From RGIG5327 sp045612485 (GTDB taxonomy: Bacteria; Verrucomicrobiota; Lentisphaeria; Victivallales; UBA1829): a stretch of DNA of 61,133 nt. Each line of letters starts with the position of its first letter. The first letter of the stretch is position 1. This document shows positions 33,782 through 43,118 of this stretch, in pieces. The notes under the pieces are model-generated. The model saw nothing but the letters and a program-made list of their open reading frames with translations, ran no database searches and had not been told where the DNA came from. Position numbers and translations under genes: made by a program. The stretch is taken from the NCBI GenBank assembly GCA_045612485.1, contig JAZKZE010000120.1, positions 1-61,133 of the forward strand, in the 5' to 3' direction.

Positions 33782-34546
33782 ATGAAAGCACAGTTTTCAG
33801 AAAATTTTGCTTCAAAGCAAAAACAACAGTATGAAAAAATTGCAAATCACAACAGAAAAGGCAGGTTCACGCTGATAGAACTTCTTGTTGTTATTGCTAT
33901 TATCGCCATCCTTGCCGGGATGCTTCTTCCCGCCCTGAACAGGGCAAGACAGCAGGCTTACGGTATCTCCTGTCTCAATAATATGAAACAGTTTGGAAAT
34001 TGTTTCCAATTTTACATGAGTGATTACAAAGAGTGGATCACCCCCTACAAAATGCGGGCTATGAGATTTGCCTGGACGGATCTTGTCAACGGGGAACGGG
34101 GTTATCTCAATAACCCTAAAATTCTGACCTGCAAGGGAAACAAAAATGAAATCGCTATTGCTGCTTTTTACAATTCTCCGGAAATTCCGAAAAATTCCTA
34201 TTGTTACAGTATCATGCTGGGACATAATGTTTCCTCCCTTGAACATCCCATGACAAAACTTTCTGCCGTGAAAAATCCCTCCACGCTTCTTATCCTTGCC
34301 GATGGACGCAAAACGGATAATTTCGCATGGCTTGAACGGGAAAATGCTCTTGAAGATAAAGGATATTCTGCCAAGAGTGATGTAAAGGCAAGATCAATCA
34401 TTTACAATCTTGCCGCACCCGCTTTCGAAGGGGTGCATGGCGGAAGGACATCCTTCCTTTTTATGGATAATTCCGCAAGAAGCCGCCGGTATAAGCCGGA
34501 CAGACGCTATTATGATGCTATTTATTTTTACTATCCCTGGCAGTAA
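33782..34546 (+). CDS. pseudopilin-like protein
   Basis: A 254-residue prepilin-like protein with an unusually long leader of about 30 residues (MKAQFSENFASKQKQQYEKI...) before FTLIELLVVIAIIAIL. Glu is at +5 and Arg, not Gly, precedes the cleavage site. AAAAAGGAGAAG precedes the ATG, which supports the long leader. The C-terminal part has H-GGRTSFLFM-DN, a near match to the H-X9-DG motif with Asn in place of Gly. It lies in the same run as the giant secreted protein, GH36 and the LamG-like protein. Confidence 0.82.
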   Translation: MKAQFSENFASKQKQQYEKIANHNRKGRFTLIELLVVIAIIAILAGMLLPALNRARQQAYGISCLNNMKQFGNCFQFYMSDYKEWITPYKMRAMRFAWTDLVNGERGYLNNPKILTCKGNKNEIAIAAFYNSPEIPKNSYCYSIMLGHNVSSLEHPMTKLSAVKNPSTLLILADGRKTDNFAWLERENALEDKGYSAKSDVKARSIIYNLAAPAFEGVHGGRTSFLFMDNSARSRRYKPDRRYYDAIYFYYPWQ

Positions 34547-34566
34547 TAAAAAGAAAGGTGTATAAA

Positions 34567-35361
34567 ATGTTTACTGTAAAAAAGATTTTTATTGTTCTTT
34601 CCGTTTCACTTTTTACTTTTTTTACTGCAAAAGCCCAAAAGGATATTCTTTTCTCAAGTTCATTTGATGATCTTGATTTTACTGCTGAAAAAGGAGTAAA
34701 TCCTGTAAGCATCAATAAGAAAAAGCCTCTTCTTCCCACACAGAAAATTGCCGGGATAAATGGAAAAAATGCAGTATTGCTGCTGCCCCGGGATGCGGTC
34801 ATTTACAAGGCTGCGGGGAATTTTCCTGAAAAGAATGGGACAGTTGCGTTCTGGTTTGCACCGCAGTTTGATGTGCCTTATTCCTGCGCACAGGATTATC
34901 TTACAATCAGTTTCAGTGATCTTGCCGTCAATATCCATCAGGCAAAAGGCAAATACCATGACGGAAAACTGCTTCTTTCTGTTACCGTGTTCGATAAAAA
35001 CCGGAAAGTAGTGAAGTCCCTTCAGGGGAGACATGATCTTCCGGAGGGGACTTTGAAGAAAGGTGTCTGGCACAGTATGGCAATCTCCTGGTCTCCGGAA
35101 GAGGTCATATTGTATCTGGATGGAAAAATCATGCCGTTAAAGGCAAATGAAAAATGGCTGAAACAGAGTAGATCCATTGTCAAACTTCCCCGGGGACTTT
35201 CTTTACAGATCACAGAAAAATGCCGTATCGCCCTGAATTATCAAAGCAGTCCTGCCGGCAGAGCCGGAGAGGGGGTTGCTTACGATGAATTGAAGGTCTA
35301 TTGCCGGACTCTTTCTGCTGATGAGATCGGAAAAATTTATACCCCTGCTGCCGGAAAATAA
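34567..35361 (+). CDS. secreted LamG-like protein
   Basis: A 264-residue exported protein. The signal peptide (MFTVKKIFIVLSVSLFTFFTAKAQ) is followed by a single LamG/concanavalin-like domain: NGTVAFWFAPQFD, KKGVWHSMAISWSP, YLDGKIMPLKANEKWLK and YDELKVYCRTLSADEI. These blocks align along their length with residues about 30-265 of the 1310-residue protein encoded at 28175, so it is a free-standing paralogue of that binding domain. GTG 34558 is an alternative start, but ATG 34567 has AAAGGTG before it. Last gene of the run, with a terminator downstream. Probable glycan-binding protein. Confidence 0.78.
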   Translation: MFTVKKIFIVLSVSLFTFFTAKAQKDILFSSSFDDLDFTAEKGVNPVSINKKKPLLPTQKIAGINGKNAVLLLPRDAVIYKAAGNFPEKNGTVAFWFAPQFDVPYSCAQDYLTISFSDLAVNIHQAKGKYHDGKLLLSVTVFDKNRKVVKSLQGRHDLPEGTLKKGVWHSMAISWSPEEVILYLDGKIMPLKANEKWLKQSRSIVKLPRGLSLQITEKCRIALNYQSSPAGRAGEGVAYDELKVYCRTLSADEIGKIYTPAAGK

Positions 35362-35420
35362 TCTATTTGCAGCAGTCCGGGATAGATAAGATTTTTTTGA
35401 GACCAGACCGGATACCATAC

Positions 35421-35460
35421 GCATTCCGGCAGAATGAGCCGGGATGCTTACGGTTTTTAT
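35421..35460 (+). terminator. intrinsic terminator after the LamG-like gene
   Basis: GCATTCCGGC (35421-35430) pairs with GCCGGGATGC (35438-35447) around a 7-base loop with one wobble. CGGTTTTTAT follows. The convergent glycyl radical enzyme gene ends at 35496. Confidence 0.65.
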
Positions 35461-35495
35461 GAAAAAAATTACAAGTCCGGATATTTGAGAAGGTG

Positions 35496-37718
35496 TCATT
35501 CCAGAATATTTTTTGCCCGGAGGATGTAGGCATCCTGCTCTTCTTTTGCCAATTCCGTGAAACGGACATTCCAGCCGCAGACCCGGATCTGTAAGTTGGC
35601 ATATTTTTCCGGATCTTTCTGGGCTTTTTCCAATTCTTCCGCATTGAAAATATTGAACTGGATCACAATGCCGTTAAGTTTGAAATAGGTGAAAAGCAGG
35701 CATTTCATGGCTGTAAGCCCCTCTTCCCCCTGTACGGAAGAAGGATGCAGCATGGCATCCAGAGGATAATCTCCGGGAAGATCCGCTGAATCAATGGCTG
35801 TGACCGACTGGATCAATGCTGTGATCCCTTTTCTGTCCATACCCATAGTGGGGGAAAGGTTTTTGGAGATCTCTTCTCCGGCAAGACGACCGTCGGGAGT
35901 AGCTCCTGTAAGTTTGCCCAAGGTGATAAAGGCTTTGGCACAGTGACCGGAAGTAATGAAAAATCCATTTCTGCTGTTGGGCCTTTTATTGATCCTGCTG
36001 CTTATAAAATGGATGATATCGCTTGCAAATTGATCCACTTCCTTTATGCCATTACCATATTTATATTCATCATGCAGGATCTTTTTCCGCAGCATTTCTG
36101 CATCCTGCCAATTCTTACTCAAAATGTCTCTGAATTCTGTCAGTGTAAGGAGCTTTTTTTCAAAAACAAATCTTTTTACTGCCATAAGAGCATCCACCGC
36201 GGTCCCGATCCCGGTAAGCTGGATCTGGGAAAGATTGTGGATATTGCCGTTGGCAAAACCGTCAAGACCGGTTTTCAAACTGTTTTCGATGGTCAGAGAA
36301 TAAAGCAGGGAGGGATTGATCCTGTGCAGATATTTCTCATTTTCATAAGTACAGTGGATAATCGTTTCGATATTATCTTCCAGATAGGTGAGAAATACCT
36401 CATAAAATTCCTCAAAGGAGTGGATCTCTTCCAGTTTTTTTGCATTGCATTTTATGCTGTGACCGGTACGAAGATCTACCCCGTTATGAAAGACGGATTC
36501 CACATTTTTCAGAATATTGACGAGGGAGGCTCCTGTTACATTGGAGGCTGTTTTCGGTGCAAATTCGTAACAGCCTGTAATATTGCATGTCCTTGCCTCT
36601 TCTTCTGAAAAACCAAGCGGGGCGAGAGCGTGTTTTATGCCGGACTCTGAAATAAAGGTAAGACTGCAATGGTGATCCCGCACCATTTTCAATGCGGTAT
36701 CCAGCAGCTCTTTGGGGGTATTTTCCGCTATTTTCAACTGGAGTTTCGGAGTTGGCAGTGCAAGAGCTTCAATTACTTCCAGAATCAGGAAGGATACTTC
36801 ATTATAAAGGCTTTCCCCGTTTTCATCTGTTCCGCCGAGATAGAAGGGGTGACCCCAGTAATTATCTATGGATCCCCACTGCATGAAGAAACAGGTGAGA
36901 AATTCCCGCATCTCCTCTTTGGTGGATTTTCCTGAAAGAAGGTCGTTTTTGTAATAGGGATAAAGAAGTACATCAAGATTGCCGCCAAGAGAACGCACCT
37001 GCATGTGGTCGATCTGTTCACAGAAATAAAAATGCAGATAAATAAGCATCAAAACTTCATAGAAATTACGGGGGGCTCCTTTGGTAAGCTGTTCCAGCGC
37101 GGAAATTTCCCTTTTTATTCTGGGATCGCTACCATGATGTTCTTCTGCAAAAACAATTAATCTTTGTATCGTATCCAGCAAGGCATCGATTTCTATTTGC
37201 ATTCCGTCAAAATGTGCCTTCACATCTTCTGTGAGAGTTCCTGCTTCCCTGTGGATATTTCTGTACTCTTCCGATCTGGCACGTAAGCCGGGAAAACCCA
37301 GAGAGGTCAAAGCATGCCAGTCGGGGATGGAGTGATCGAAGTCTTTCCAGTGCAGAAAATTTCCGGAAGCATTGCGGATATTGACTGTATCGTTGATTTG
37401 GTGATTGACTCCCAAATCGATTTCATCGTTCCATTTTTTCAACAGGCGGGAAAGAGGACGCTTTTTCCGGTCAAAAGAACCGAAGGCGGGAAAACAGTCA
37501 TGGGGATTTACATCGATCATCAGATTTTTGCAGATATGTTCAAAACACCGTGCCTTGATAACGGGACGGGGCAGCTCCTGTGCCTCCAGCTCTGTCGCAA
37601 AAGCAATGATCCCGGAAGACAATTCATCAATGTCTCTTCCGGTCGTATGGTCAAATTCCGGACAACGGAACTTTTTTATAAGATATTCCCTGTCCTGATC
37701 AAATCCCTGATACAGCAT
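35496..37718 (-). CDS. glycyl radical enzyme, pyruvate formate-lyase superfamily, no local activase
   Basis: A 740-residue member of the glycyl radical enzyme superfamily. The active-site loop is NITGCYEF, giving the catalytic Cys383 and Glu385 in the C-x-E arrangement used by diol/glycerol dehydratase-like and other lyase members. The glycyl loop near the C-terminus is LQIRVCGWNVRF, with Gly715 as the predicted radical site; the more usual form is RVSGYS or RVAGYS. The N-terminal and barrel regions look complete and the length is typical. SAM-dependent activation by a separate radical enzyme is required in this family, but none is encoded in this window. AGGAGGA precedes ATG 37718. It is divergent from an AraC regulator, suggesting sugar- or polyol-responsive expression under anaerobic conditions. 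Substrate unknown. Confidence 0.8.
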   Translation of the reverse strand: MLYQGFDQDREYLIKKFRCPEFDHTTGRDIDELSSGIIAFATELEAQELPRPVIKARCFEHICKNLMIDVNPHDCFPAFGSFDRKKRPLSRLLKKWNDEIDLGVNHQINDTVNIRNASGNFLHWKDFDHSIPDWHALTSLGFPGLRARSEEYRNIHREAGTLTEDVKAHFDGMQIEIDALLDTIQRLIVFAEEHHGSDPRIKREISALEQLTKGAPRNFYEVLMLIYLHFYFCEQIDHMQVRSLGGNLDVLLYPYYKNDLLSGKSTKEEMREFLTCFFMQWGSIDNYWGHPFYLGGTDENGESLYNEVSFLILEVIEALALPTPKLQLKIAENTPKELLDTALKMVRDHHCSLTFISESGIKHALAPLGFSEEEARTCNITGCYEFAPKTASNVTGASLVNILKNVESVFHNGVDLRTGHSIKCNAKKLEEIHSFEEFYEVFLTYLEDNIETIIHCTYENEKYLHRINPSLLYSLTIENSLKTGLDGFANGNIHNLSQIQLTGIGTAVDALMAVKRFVFEKKLLTLTEFRDILSKNWQDAEMLRKKILHDEYKYGNGIKEVDQFASDIIHFISSRINKRPNSRNGFFITSGHCAKAFITLGKLTGATPDGRLAGEEISKNLSPTMGMDRKGITALIQSVTAIDSADLPGDYPLDAMLHPSSVQGEEGLTAMKCLLFTYFKLNGIVIQFNIFNAEELEKAQKDPEKYANLQIRVCGWNVRFTELAKEEQDAYILRAKNILE

Positions 37719-37737
37719 AAAACAAAATCCTCCTGAA

Positions 37738-37872
37738 TTTTTCCAGGAATGTAATATATCATCTTTTACGGAAAATAAAATGGAAAAAATCTGTGTAATT
37801 TTGTTTTTTTGTGACTTTTATTTTTTTTCGGAGAGTGTATATTAAAAAAATAACCCGGAAAAGGAGGGAAAA
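37738..37872. promoter_or_regulatory. divergent promoter region of the glycyl radical enzyme and AraC genes
   Basis: TATATT -10-like hexamers face both ways (37838-37843 plus; 37758-37753 minus). Towards the AraC gene an imperfect ~18-bp repeat beginning TGTG occurs at 37793 and 37811. Hexamer spacing is poor on both sides, suggesting activator dependence. The AT-richness limits confidence. Confidence 0.3.
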
Positions 37873-38697
37873 ATGACCGGAGGAAGAAGAGTTGATATTG
37901 CGCGCTGCGTGGACAGATACCGTCTTCATATTCACCGTTTTGCCAGCGGGACTTACCCGGAGGCTGCCGGATATACGCAAAGTCTGCCGGTAAACCGCTG
38001 TTTCATGCCTTTAAGCAATCCTTCCGGAAAAGAATGTTTTCTGGAAGATGATAAACAGCATTTTACTCTTAAACCGGGAATGGCTTATTTTATCCCTGTG
38101 AATTATCCTGTCCGGCTCCGTCTGGATGAAGATCTTACATTTGTATCCATCCAGTTTACGTTGGAACTTTATGAGGGGATCGATGTGTTTTCCGCATTCA
38201 ATAATATTTGCGAGATCCCCGGAGAGCATTGGAAAAATACAGCAGATACGGCTTATGGAAGCGAAAATATTCCGTTGGCAGGAGCTCAAATTTCCGCTAT
38301 CATTTTTGACTTCAGCAGTATTCTTATGCAGAAGATGACAGAACGGGAATGGAATCCTGTAACAAAATTTGCCGATTTCCAGCAGGAACTTGCCTTTGTG
38401 TATTCCAACAGAAAGAAACTGGCACAGATCACGGTATCCGATCTGGCAAATGTCCGGAATTTCAGCAGGGAATATTTTACACGCAGTTTCAGCCGGATCT
38501 CCGGAATTTCCCCAAAACAGTTCCTGACGGATCTGTTGCTCAATGAAGTAAAAAGACGTCTGGCAAGAGAGGAGATCAGTATTAAAGAGATCTCTTTCTC
38601 TCTGGGATTTTCCAGCGAGTTTTATTTTTCCAAATTCTGCCGGAAACATATAGGGCTTTCCCCGAAACAATACAGGGATAAATATCCGGGGAAATAG
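37873..38697 (+). CDS. AraC-family transcriptional regulator
   Basis: A 274-residue regulator. The sensor half contains FTLKPGMAYFIPVNYPVRLR and QFTLELYEG, a cupin-like pattern. The C-terminal ~100 residues are the AraC double helix-turn-helix (VRNFSREYFTRSFSRISGIS; LGFSSEFYFSKFCRKHIG). AAAAGGAGG precedes ATG 37873. It is divergent from the glycyl radical enzyme gene and probably controls it. It differs clearly from the other AraC proteins in the window. Confidence 0.86.
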   Translation: MTGGRRVDIARCVDRYRLHIHRFASGTYPEAAGYTQSLPVNRCFMPLSNPSGKECFLEDDKQHFTLKPGMAYFIPVNYPVRLRLDEDLTFVSIQFTLELYEGIDVFSAFNNICEIPGEHWKNTADTAYGSENIPLAGAQISAIIFDFSSILMQKMTEREWNPVTKFADFQQELAFVYSNRKKLAQITVSDLANVRNFSREYFTRSFSRISGISPKQFLTDLLLNEVKRRLAREEISIKEISFSLGFSSEFYFSKFCRKHIGLSPKQYRDKYPGK

Positions 38698-38750
38698 AAA
38701 AATAAAATTGTTCTTTTGTGATGTATGCATGCTTTCATGTGATTACTTTA

Positions 38751-38778
38751 TTGTATTTTCTATAGTGGAAAGTATCTT
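38751..38778 (+). promoter_or_regulatory. predicted promoter of the TPR-pseudopilin operon
   Basis: TTGTAT (38751-38756), 16 bp, TATCTT (38773-38778), 46 bp before the ATG at 38825, which is preceded by AAAAAGGAT. Confidence 0.4.
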
Positions 38779-38824
38779 AAAAGTGTTGTAATTTTTTTAT
38801 AAACACATAAAAAAGGATTTTTAC

Positions 38825-40114
38825 ATGAAAATGAGTTTGCACACGCTTGCTGTCATTTTTCTTTTTGCAATGACGGCTTCTCCCATGATGTTTGCCTTTG
38901 AAACGCCTCTGCAGGCAATAGACAGCGCCTCAAAAGCCATCCGGGCGAAAAATTATTCTCAGGCACATAAGGATCTGCATGAGGCGTTCCGTCTTTCGGT
39001 AAATCCCGTTGAGCGTTTTCTGGTACTTTCCCGTCATGGAGAACTTTACAGAATGGAAAAAGATTTTGTTAATGCTGAAAAGATGGTGATGCAGATCATT
39101 AATGACGCCAAAATGCCTGCAAATCTGAAAAGTTCTGCCTATTTGAATCTTGCCCGGTATAAAGAAGAGCAAAAGAAATATGAGGATACTGTTGAAGCCT
39201 ACCAGAATGCGTTATCTTTGAACAAAGAAGGTACTTCTGCACAGGATAGTCTGAATAAATGCGGGCTTGTATTGATCCGTCTGAAAGATTATCCCGGTGC
39301 CATTGAGTGTTTTAATCAGGTTCTTACCATTACCGTTACCGGAAAGGATGCCAAACGCAGTCATGTTTTGCGGAAAAATGCTCACATAAATCATGCAAAT
39401 GCTTTTGTTGCAATGAAACAATATGATAAAGCAGTGTCTATTCTTGAAAAAGCGGCAGCTCTGGATGAATTCAAAGATAAAAAAGATCAGCAGGAATTTC
39501 ACAAAACAGTATGCAGACTCTATGAAGCTGCCATCCGGGAAAAAGTCCGGTTCAAAAAAATGGATGAAGCAGAAAAACTGCTTGCCGGATTGAAGAAAAA
39601 GGATAAGTCTTCAAGAATCATGGGGATGCAGGTCATGATCCTTACAGGTAAAGCCGCTCTTGCTTTACGGAAAAGAGATAATGCGGGAGCAGAAAAATTC
39701 TATAAAGAAGCTGTTGCTGTGAAAGGCGCAGCAGTTGCCGATACAGTAAACGCATATAACGATTATATCAATTTCCTTTTGAGACAGAAGCGTTATTCCG
39801 ATGCCGAAAAAGTTCTGAACACCCTTTTGACCCTTCCGGCAAAAGATGCGGAAACAAAGTTCAGAATCGCAAGTTGCAGAAAACAGTATCTTGTTACTGT
39901 GAAAAAATATGATGAAGCAATTACTCTTATGGAAGAAACTGCAAAACTTAAAGGGCTGCGGCCTGCAACAAAAGCAAGATGCTATGCGTTTATCGCACAA
40001 ATCTGCCTTTTTGATAAAAAAGATGCTGCATCAGCCATGAAGTATATCAAAAAGGCGGAAGGTGTTCCCGGGGGAAGGTGGAAATGCCCAGCTTATATGA
40101 AAAAATATCTTTGA
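38825..40114 (+). CDS. exported tetratricopeptide repeat protein
   Basis: A 429-residue helical repeat protein. The signal peptide (LHTLAVIFLFAMTASPMMFA) implies periplasmic or surface location. TPR-like helical pairs run through the protein: YSQAHKDLHEAFRLS, YEDTVEAYQNALSLNKEG, YPGAIECFNQVL, YDKAVSILEKAAAL, YSDAEKVLNTLL and YDEAITLMEETAKL. TPR proteins act as scaffolds; here it starts a unit with a pseudopilin, a DUF4838 protein and an atypical pseudopilin, so a part in assembling those exported components is plausible but inferred. Confidence 0.82.
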   Translation: MKMSLHTLAVIFLFAMTASPMMFAFETPLQAIDSASKAIRAKNYSQAHKDLHEAFRLSVNPVERFLVLSRHGELYRMEKDFVNAEKMVMQIINDAKMPANLKSSAYLNLARYKEEQKKYEDTVEAYQNALSLNKEGTSAQDSLNKCGLVLIRLKDYPGAIECFNQVLTITVTGKDAKRSHVLRKNAHINHANAFVAMKQYDKAVSILEKAAALDEFKDKKDQQEFHKTVCRLYEAAIREKVRFKKMDEAEKLLAGLKKKDKSSRIMGMQVMILTGKAALALRKRDNAGAEKFYKEAVAVKGAAVADTVNAYNDYINFLLRQKRYSDAEKVLNTLLTLPAKDAETKFRIASCRKQYLVTVKKYDEAITLMEETAKLKGLRPATKARCYAFIAQICLFDKKDAASAMKYIKKAEGVPGGRWKCPAYMKKYL

Positions 40115-40143
40115 AGGCAAAAGTAAATATTGGAGTATGAAAA

Positions 40144-40863
40144 GTGAATAAGAAAAATTTTACCCTTATTGAGCTTCTCGTTGTTATTGCTATTATTGCC
40201 ATCCTTGCCGGTATGCTGCTGCCTGCGGTAAGCAAGGTAAGGGATTCTGCAAGAGGGGTTGCGTGCTTGAATAATATGAGACAGCTTTCCAACTATTTTT
40301 CCATGTATTCTGATGATTATAAAGCAAGGATGCCTTATGGGGATTATTATGGCAACAACCGTTTATGCTGGCAGGAATGGTTTTATCATGCCGGATACTC
40401 GAAAATCGCACCCTCTTTTACTACGAAAAAGGATAGTATGTTCGGTTGTCCTGTCCGTTTGAGAAGAGGCGGCAGTGAGGAGATCGGGGGAGCTCGCGGG
40501 TATGGCCGCCTTGTCCATAAACAGCCTTCTGCCGCTCTGCCTCAACTGGATGCAGAAAAGAAATTTTACATTATTACCAAAATCAAAAATCCTTCCAAAA
40601 CGCCCCTTCTTCTGGATTCCGGAGCAAGACTTGATAATGTGAATTTTATGGAGCAAGCCACAGATATACAGCCTTCCGACTATCAGAATAAAGCATCTCT
40701 TGCCGTGGCAAAACACAGTGGAAAGATCTCTCTTCTTACTTTTGCCGGAAATGCCCAGCAGGTCAAACCTGTTGAACTTCCCATGTATTATGAAGTCTAT
40801 TACGGTAAAAGCTGGGAAACCTGGTACAGTACAAACAAAGGGAAAAGCATTCGTCTTAAATAA
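40144..40863 (+). CDS. pseudopilin-like protein
   Basis: A 239-residue prepilin-like protein starting at GTG 40144 (GGAG lies 8 bases before it; an ATG at 40138 is out of frame and stops at once). MNKKN is followed by FTLIELLVVIAIIAIL with Glu at +5 and Asn before the cleavage site. The C-terminal motif is degenerate: H-SGKISLLTF-AG. It lies 30 bp after the TPR gene and 17 bp before a DUF4838 gene, repeating the pseudopilin/DUF4838 pairing. Confidence 0.84.
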   Translation: MNKKNFTLIELLVVIAIIAILAGMLLPAVSKVRDSARGVACLNNMRQLSNYFSMYSDDYKARMPYGDYYGNNRLCWQEWFYHAGYSKIAPSFTTKKDSMFGCPVRLRRGGSEEIGGARGYGRLVHKQPSAALPQLDAEKKFYIITKIKNPSKTPLLLDSGARLDNVNFMEQATDIQPSDYQNKASLAVAKHSGKISLLTFAGNAQQVKPVELPMYYEVYYGKSWETWYSTNKGKSIRLK

Positions 40864-40880
40864 GTAAGGGAATATAAAAA

Positions 40881-43103
40881 ATGAAAAAACTTTTTATTTT
40901 GTCTGTATTTCTGTTTGTTGTTTTTTCTCTGAAAGGGGAGGGCAATATCAATGGGAATACCCGCATAAAACTGGATATTGCAAAACCCATTCCTGCTGAA
41001 AAAACTGCGGAGAAAGAGTTGAAGGAATATCTGAAACAGATTTTTGCCTCCTCCCGTGTTATTCCCGTAAGAAAGGGGAAATCTTCCAATATCATTCTGC
41101 AATATGACCGGAAACTGGGCAGGGAAGAATTCCGTATTACAGAAAATCCCTCCGGTGATATCGTTATAGCCGGCGGCAGACCCAGAGGTGTCATGTATGG
41201 TGCATACTATTTCCTTGACCGGAAACTTGGCGTTCACTGGTACAGCCCCTATGATGAATATGTGCCGCAGGCGGATAATATCAAAGTAAACGGACTTCCT
41301 TATCATGGAAAACCTGCCTTTGCTGCACGGCTGCTTCTGGCAAAAAGTGATATTTTTTCCCGTAAATGGGTTGCCCGCAATCTGGTGACTTCCAATGCAG
41401 TTATCAAAGATCCTATCGCTGAACTGGGGGAGGAATCTCCTTTTGCTCCTCCCTATTCCTGTCATGGATTGCACTTGATCATCCGGGGTACAAAATATAA
41501 AAACCATCCGGAATTTTTTGCCTTGATCCACGGCAAACGCCAGGATCCGGTCAAACACGGTTTTACCGTTGACTACTGTCTGACCAATCAGGGCTTGATT
41601 GATGCTACGATCAAAGAATGTCGTGAGTATTTGAAAAAAGCCCCTAATGCCACTTATATTTCCATTCAGGAAGGGGATGGAACAATCGGTAACTGTGAGT
41701 GTGCCCCCTGCCAGAAACTGAAAAAAGATTGCGGAAACAGAGAATCTGCCCGCTGGGTCTATTTTGCCAATAAGGTTTCTGAAGGATTGAAAGAGGAATT
41801 TCCCAAAGTAAAATTCCTTATTTTTGCTTATACGGCAAGTAAGGCTCCCCCGCTGAATATCAAAGCAAATGACCATGTTGCCGTTCAGCTTTGTGCCTGG
41901 GGAAATCACCGGGGAAAACCTTATGCCCATTATCACAATAAAAACGGGAATACTTTTTTGCGTCAGCTGAAAGCATGGAAAGAAGTCTGTCCCAATCTCC
42001 TCATCTGGGATTATACTTATACTTTTTCCGATTGCTTCCTGCAAACTCCGGATATGCTTTTAAATATCGACAATATGAAATCTTTTGCTGAATTCGGAGT
42101 GAATGGAGTATTTCCGGAAGATAACTATCCTATTGTCATTGCCTATGGTATCCCCTTTAAAAGTTGGCTTCTTGCCCGCTCTATGTGGAATCCGGATGAA
42201 TGTGACGGGGAAAAACTGGAAGAAACATTCTGTATGGAATATTTCGGAAAAGAAGCCGGTAAATATATGCTGGAATATTATAGAAATATCCGTAAGGTAC
42301 ATCATAAACAGGGACTTATCGCCTTTACCGGCGGTGGTGCCATTGGCAGTGCTGCATTTGAAAAACCGGAAGTTACCGCTTACAGTCTGAAACTCTTTGA
42401 CAAGGCATTGAAAGCAGCAGAGGGCAATCGTAAGTATGTAAGACGGCTTAAAGAAACGATGTTTCCTGTAAAATACCGGGCATTGATCGATTATCAGAAG
42501 GTAAGTAAACTTGTGGATCTTAAAATGACCCCCCGGGAACTTGCCGACGATATGATCCATTACCTTATGGGGAAACAGAAATCCCTTTATCTGCGGGCGT
42601 ATTACAATAATTATATCAAAAGAATCAATGCCCTGATTCATGGTGCCTCCATCAAGGCGGATACCAACCGCCATTACGGAATGGCACTTCCTTCCAGGGC
42701 CTTTGACGGAAATTTCAGAACTGACTGGCATGCCGGAGCAGGAAACGGCTGGGTGCAGATCGAGTTTGACAGCAAGCGGCCCATACAGAGGATCACCACC
42801 TGTTTCTATAAGGGCAGCGGTGCCAATACTATTGAATACCAGATTGACGGCAGTTTTGACGCTGTGACATGGTATCCCATTGTGAAACGCAATGTAAGTA
42901 AATGGGATACCAAATATTACTTCAACTTTACAGATATAAAGCTGCCGCAGATCATTGAAGCAAAATATGTGAGAACAACCATTTTCAAGGTGATGTTTGA
43001 AGTGCGTGCCGGAGTAATGATGGCCAATGACGCATTGATCACGGAACAGATGTTTGATCTTAAAGAGCTTCCCGTAGAAATTCTGGGTAAGGAAAGACCG
43101 TAA
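40881..43103 (+). CDS. secreted DUF4838-type protein with C-terminal discoidin-like domain
   Basis: A 740-residue exported protein: signal peptide at 1-20 (LFILSVFLFVVFSLKG); N-terminal GH67/GH20-like domain at about 25-135 (DIVIAGGRPRGVMYGAYYFL); DUF4838 region with CECAPC at 272-277 after ISIQEGDGTIGN; and a C-terminal F5/8 type C (discoidin-like) sandwich at about 595-720 (AFDGNFRTDWHAGAGNGWVQ). It is a clear paralogue of the partial protein at the right edge, including the last block FDLKELPVEI. It lies between two pseudopilin genes. Binding or cleavage of a surface glycan is the probable role; no catalytic residue is assigned. Confidence 0.82.
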   Translation: MKKLFILSVFLFVVFSLKGEGNINGNTRIKLDIAKPIPAEKTAEKELKEYLKQIFASSRVIPVRKGKSSNIILQYDRKLGREEFRITENPSGDIVIAGGRPRGVMYGAYYFLDRKLGVHWYSPYDEYVPQADNIKVNGLPYHGKPAFAARLLLAKSDIFSRKWVARNLVTSNAVIKDPIAELGEESPFAPPYSCHGLHLIIRGTKYKNHPEFFALIHGKRQDPVKHGFTVDYCLTNQGLIDATIKECREYLKKAPNATYISIQEGDGTIGNCECAPCQKLKKDCGNRESARWVYFANKVSEGLKEEFPKVKFLIFAYTASKAPPLNIKANDHVAVQLCAWGNHRGKPYAHYHNKNGNTFLRQLKAWKEVCPNLLIWDYTYTFSDCFLQTPDMLLNIDNMKSFAEFGVNGVFPEDNYPIVIAYGIPFKSWLLARSMWNPDECDGEKLEETFCMEYFGKEAGKYMLEYYRNIRKVHHKQGLIAFTGGGAIGSAAFEKPEVTAYSLKLFDKALKAAEGNRKYVRRLKETMFPVKYRALIDYQKVSKLVDLKMTPRELADDMIHYLMGKQKSLYLRAYYNNYIKRINALIHGASIKADTNRHYGMALPSRAFDGNFRTDWHAGAGNGWVQIEFDSKRPIQRITTCFYKGSGANTIEYQIDGSFDAVTWYPIVKRNVSKWDTKYYFNFTDIKLPQIIEAKYVRTTIFKVMFEVRAGVMMANDALITEQMFDLKELPVEILGKERP

Positions 43104-43118
43104 GAAAGAGAGCAAATC

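Noticed and set aside
37787..37835. T-rich tract with TGTG repeats considered as an AraC operator like those at 12 and 28 kb
   Set aside because: The repeat distance is about 18 bp, not 21, and the low complexity of the tract makes the match weak. It is kept only as a low-confidence regulatory region.
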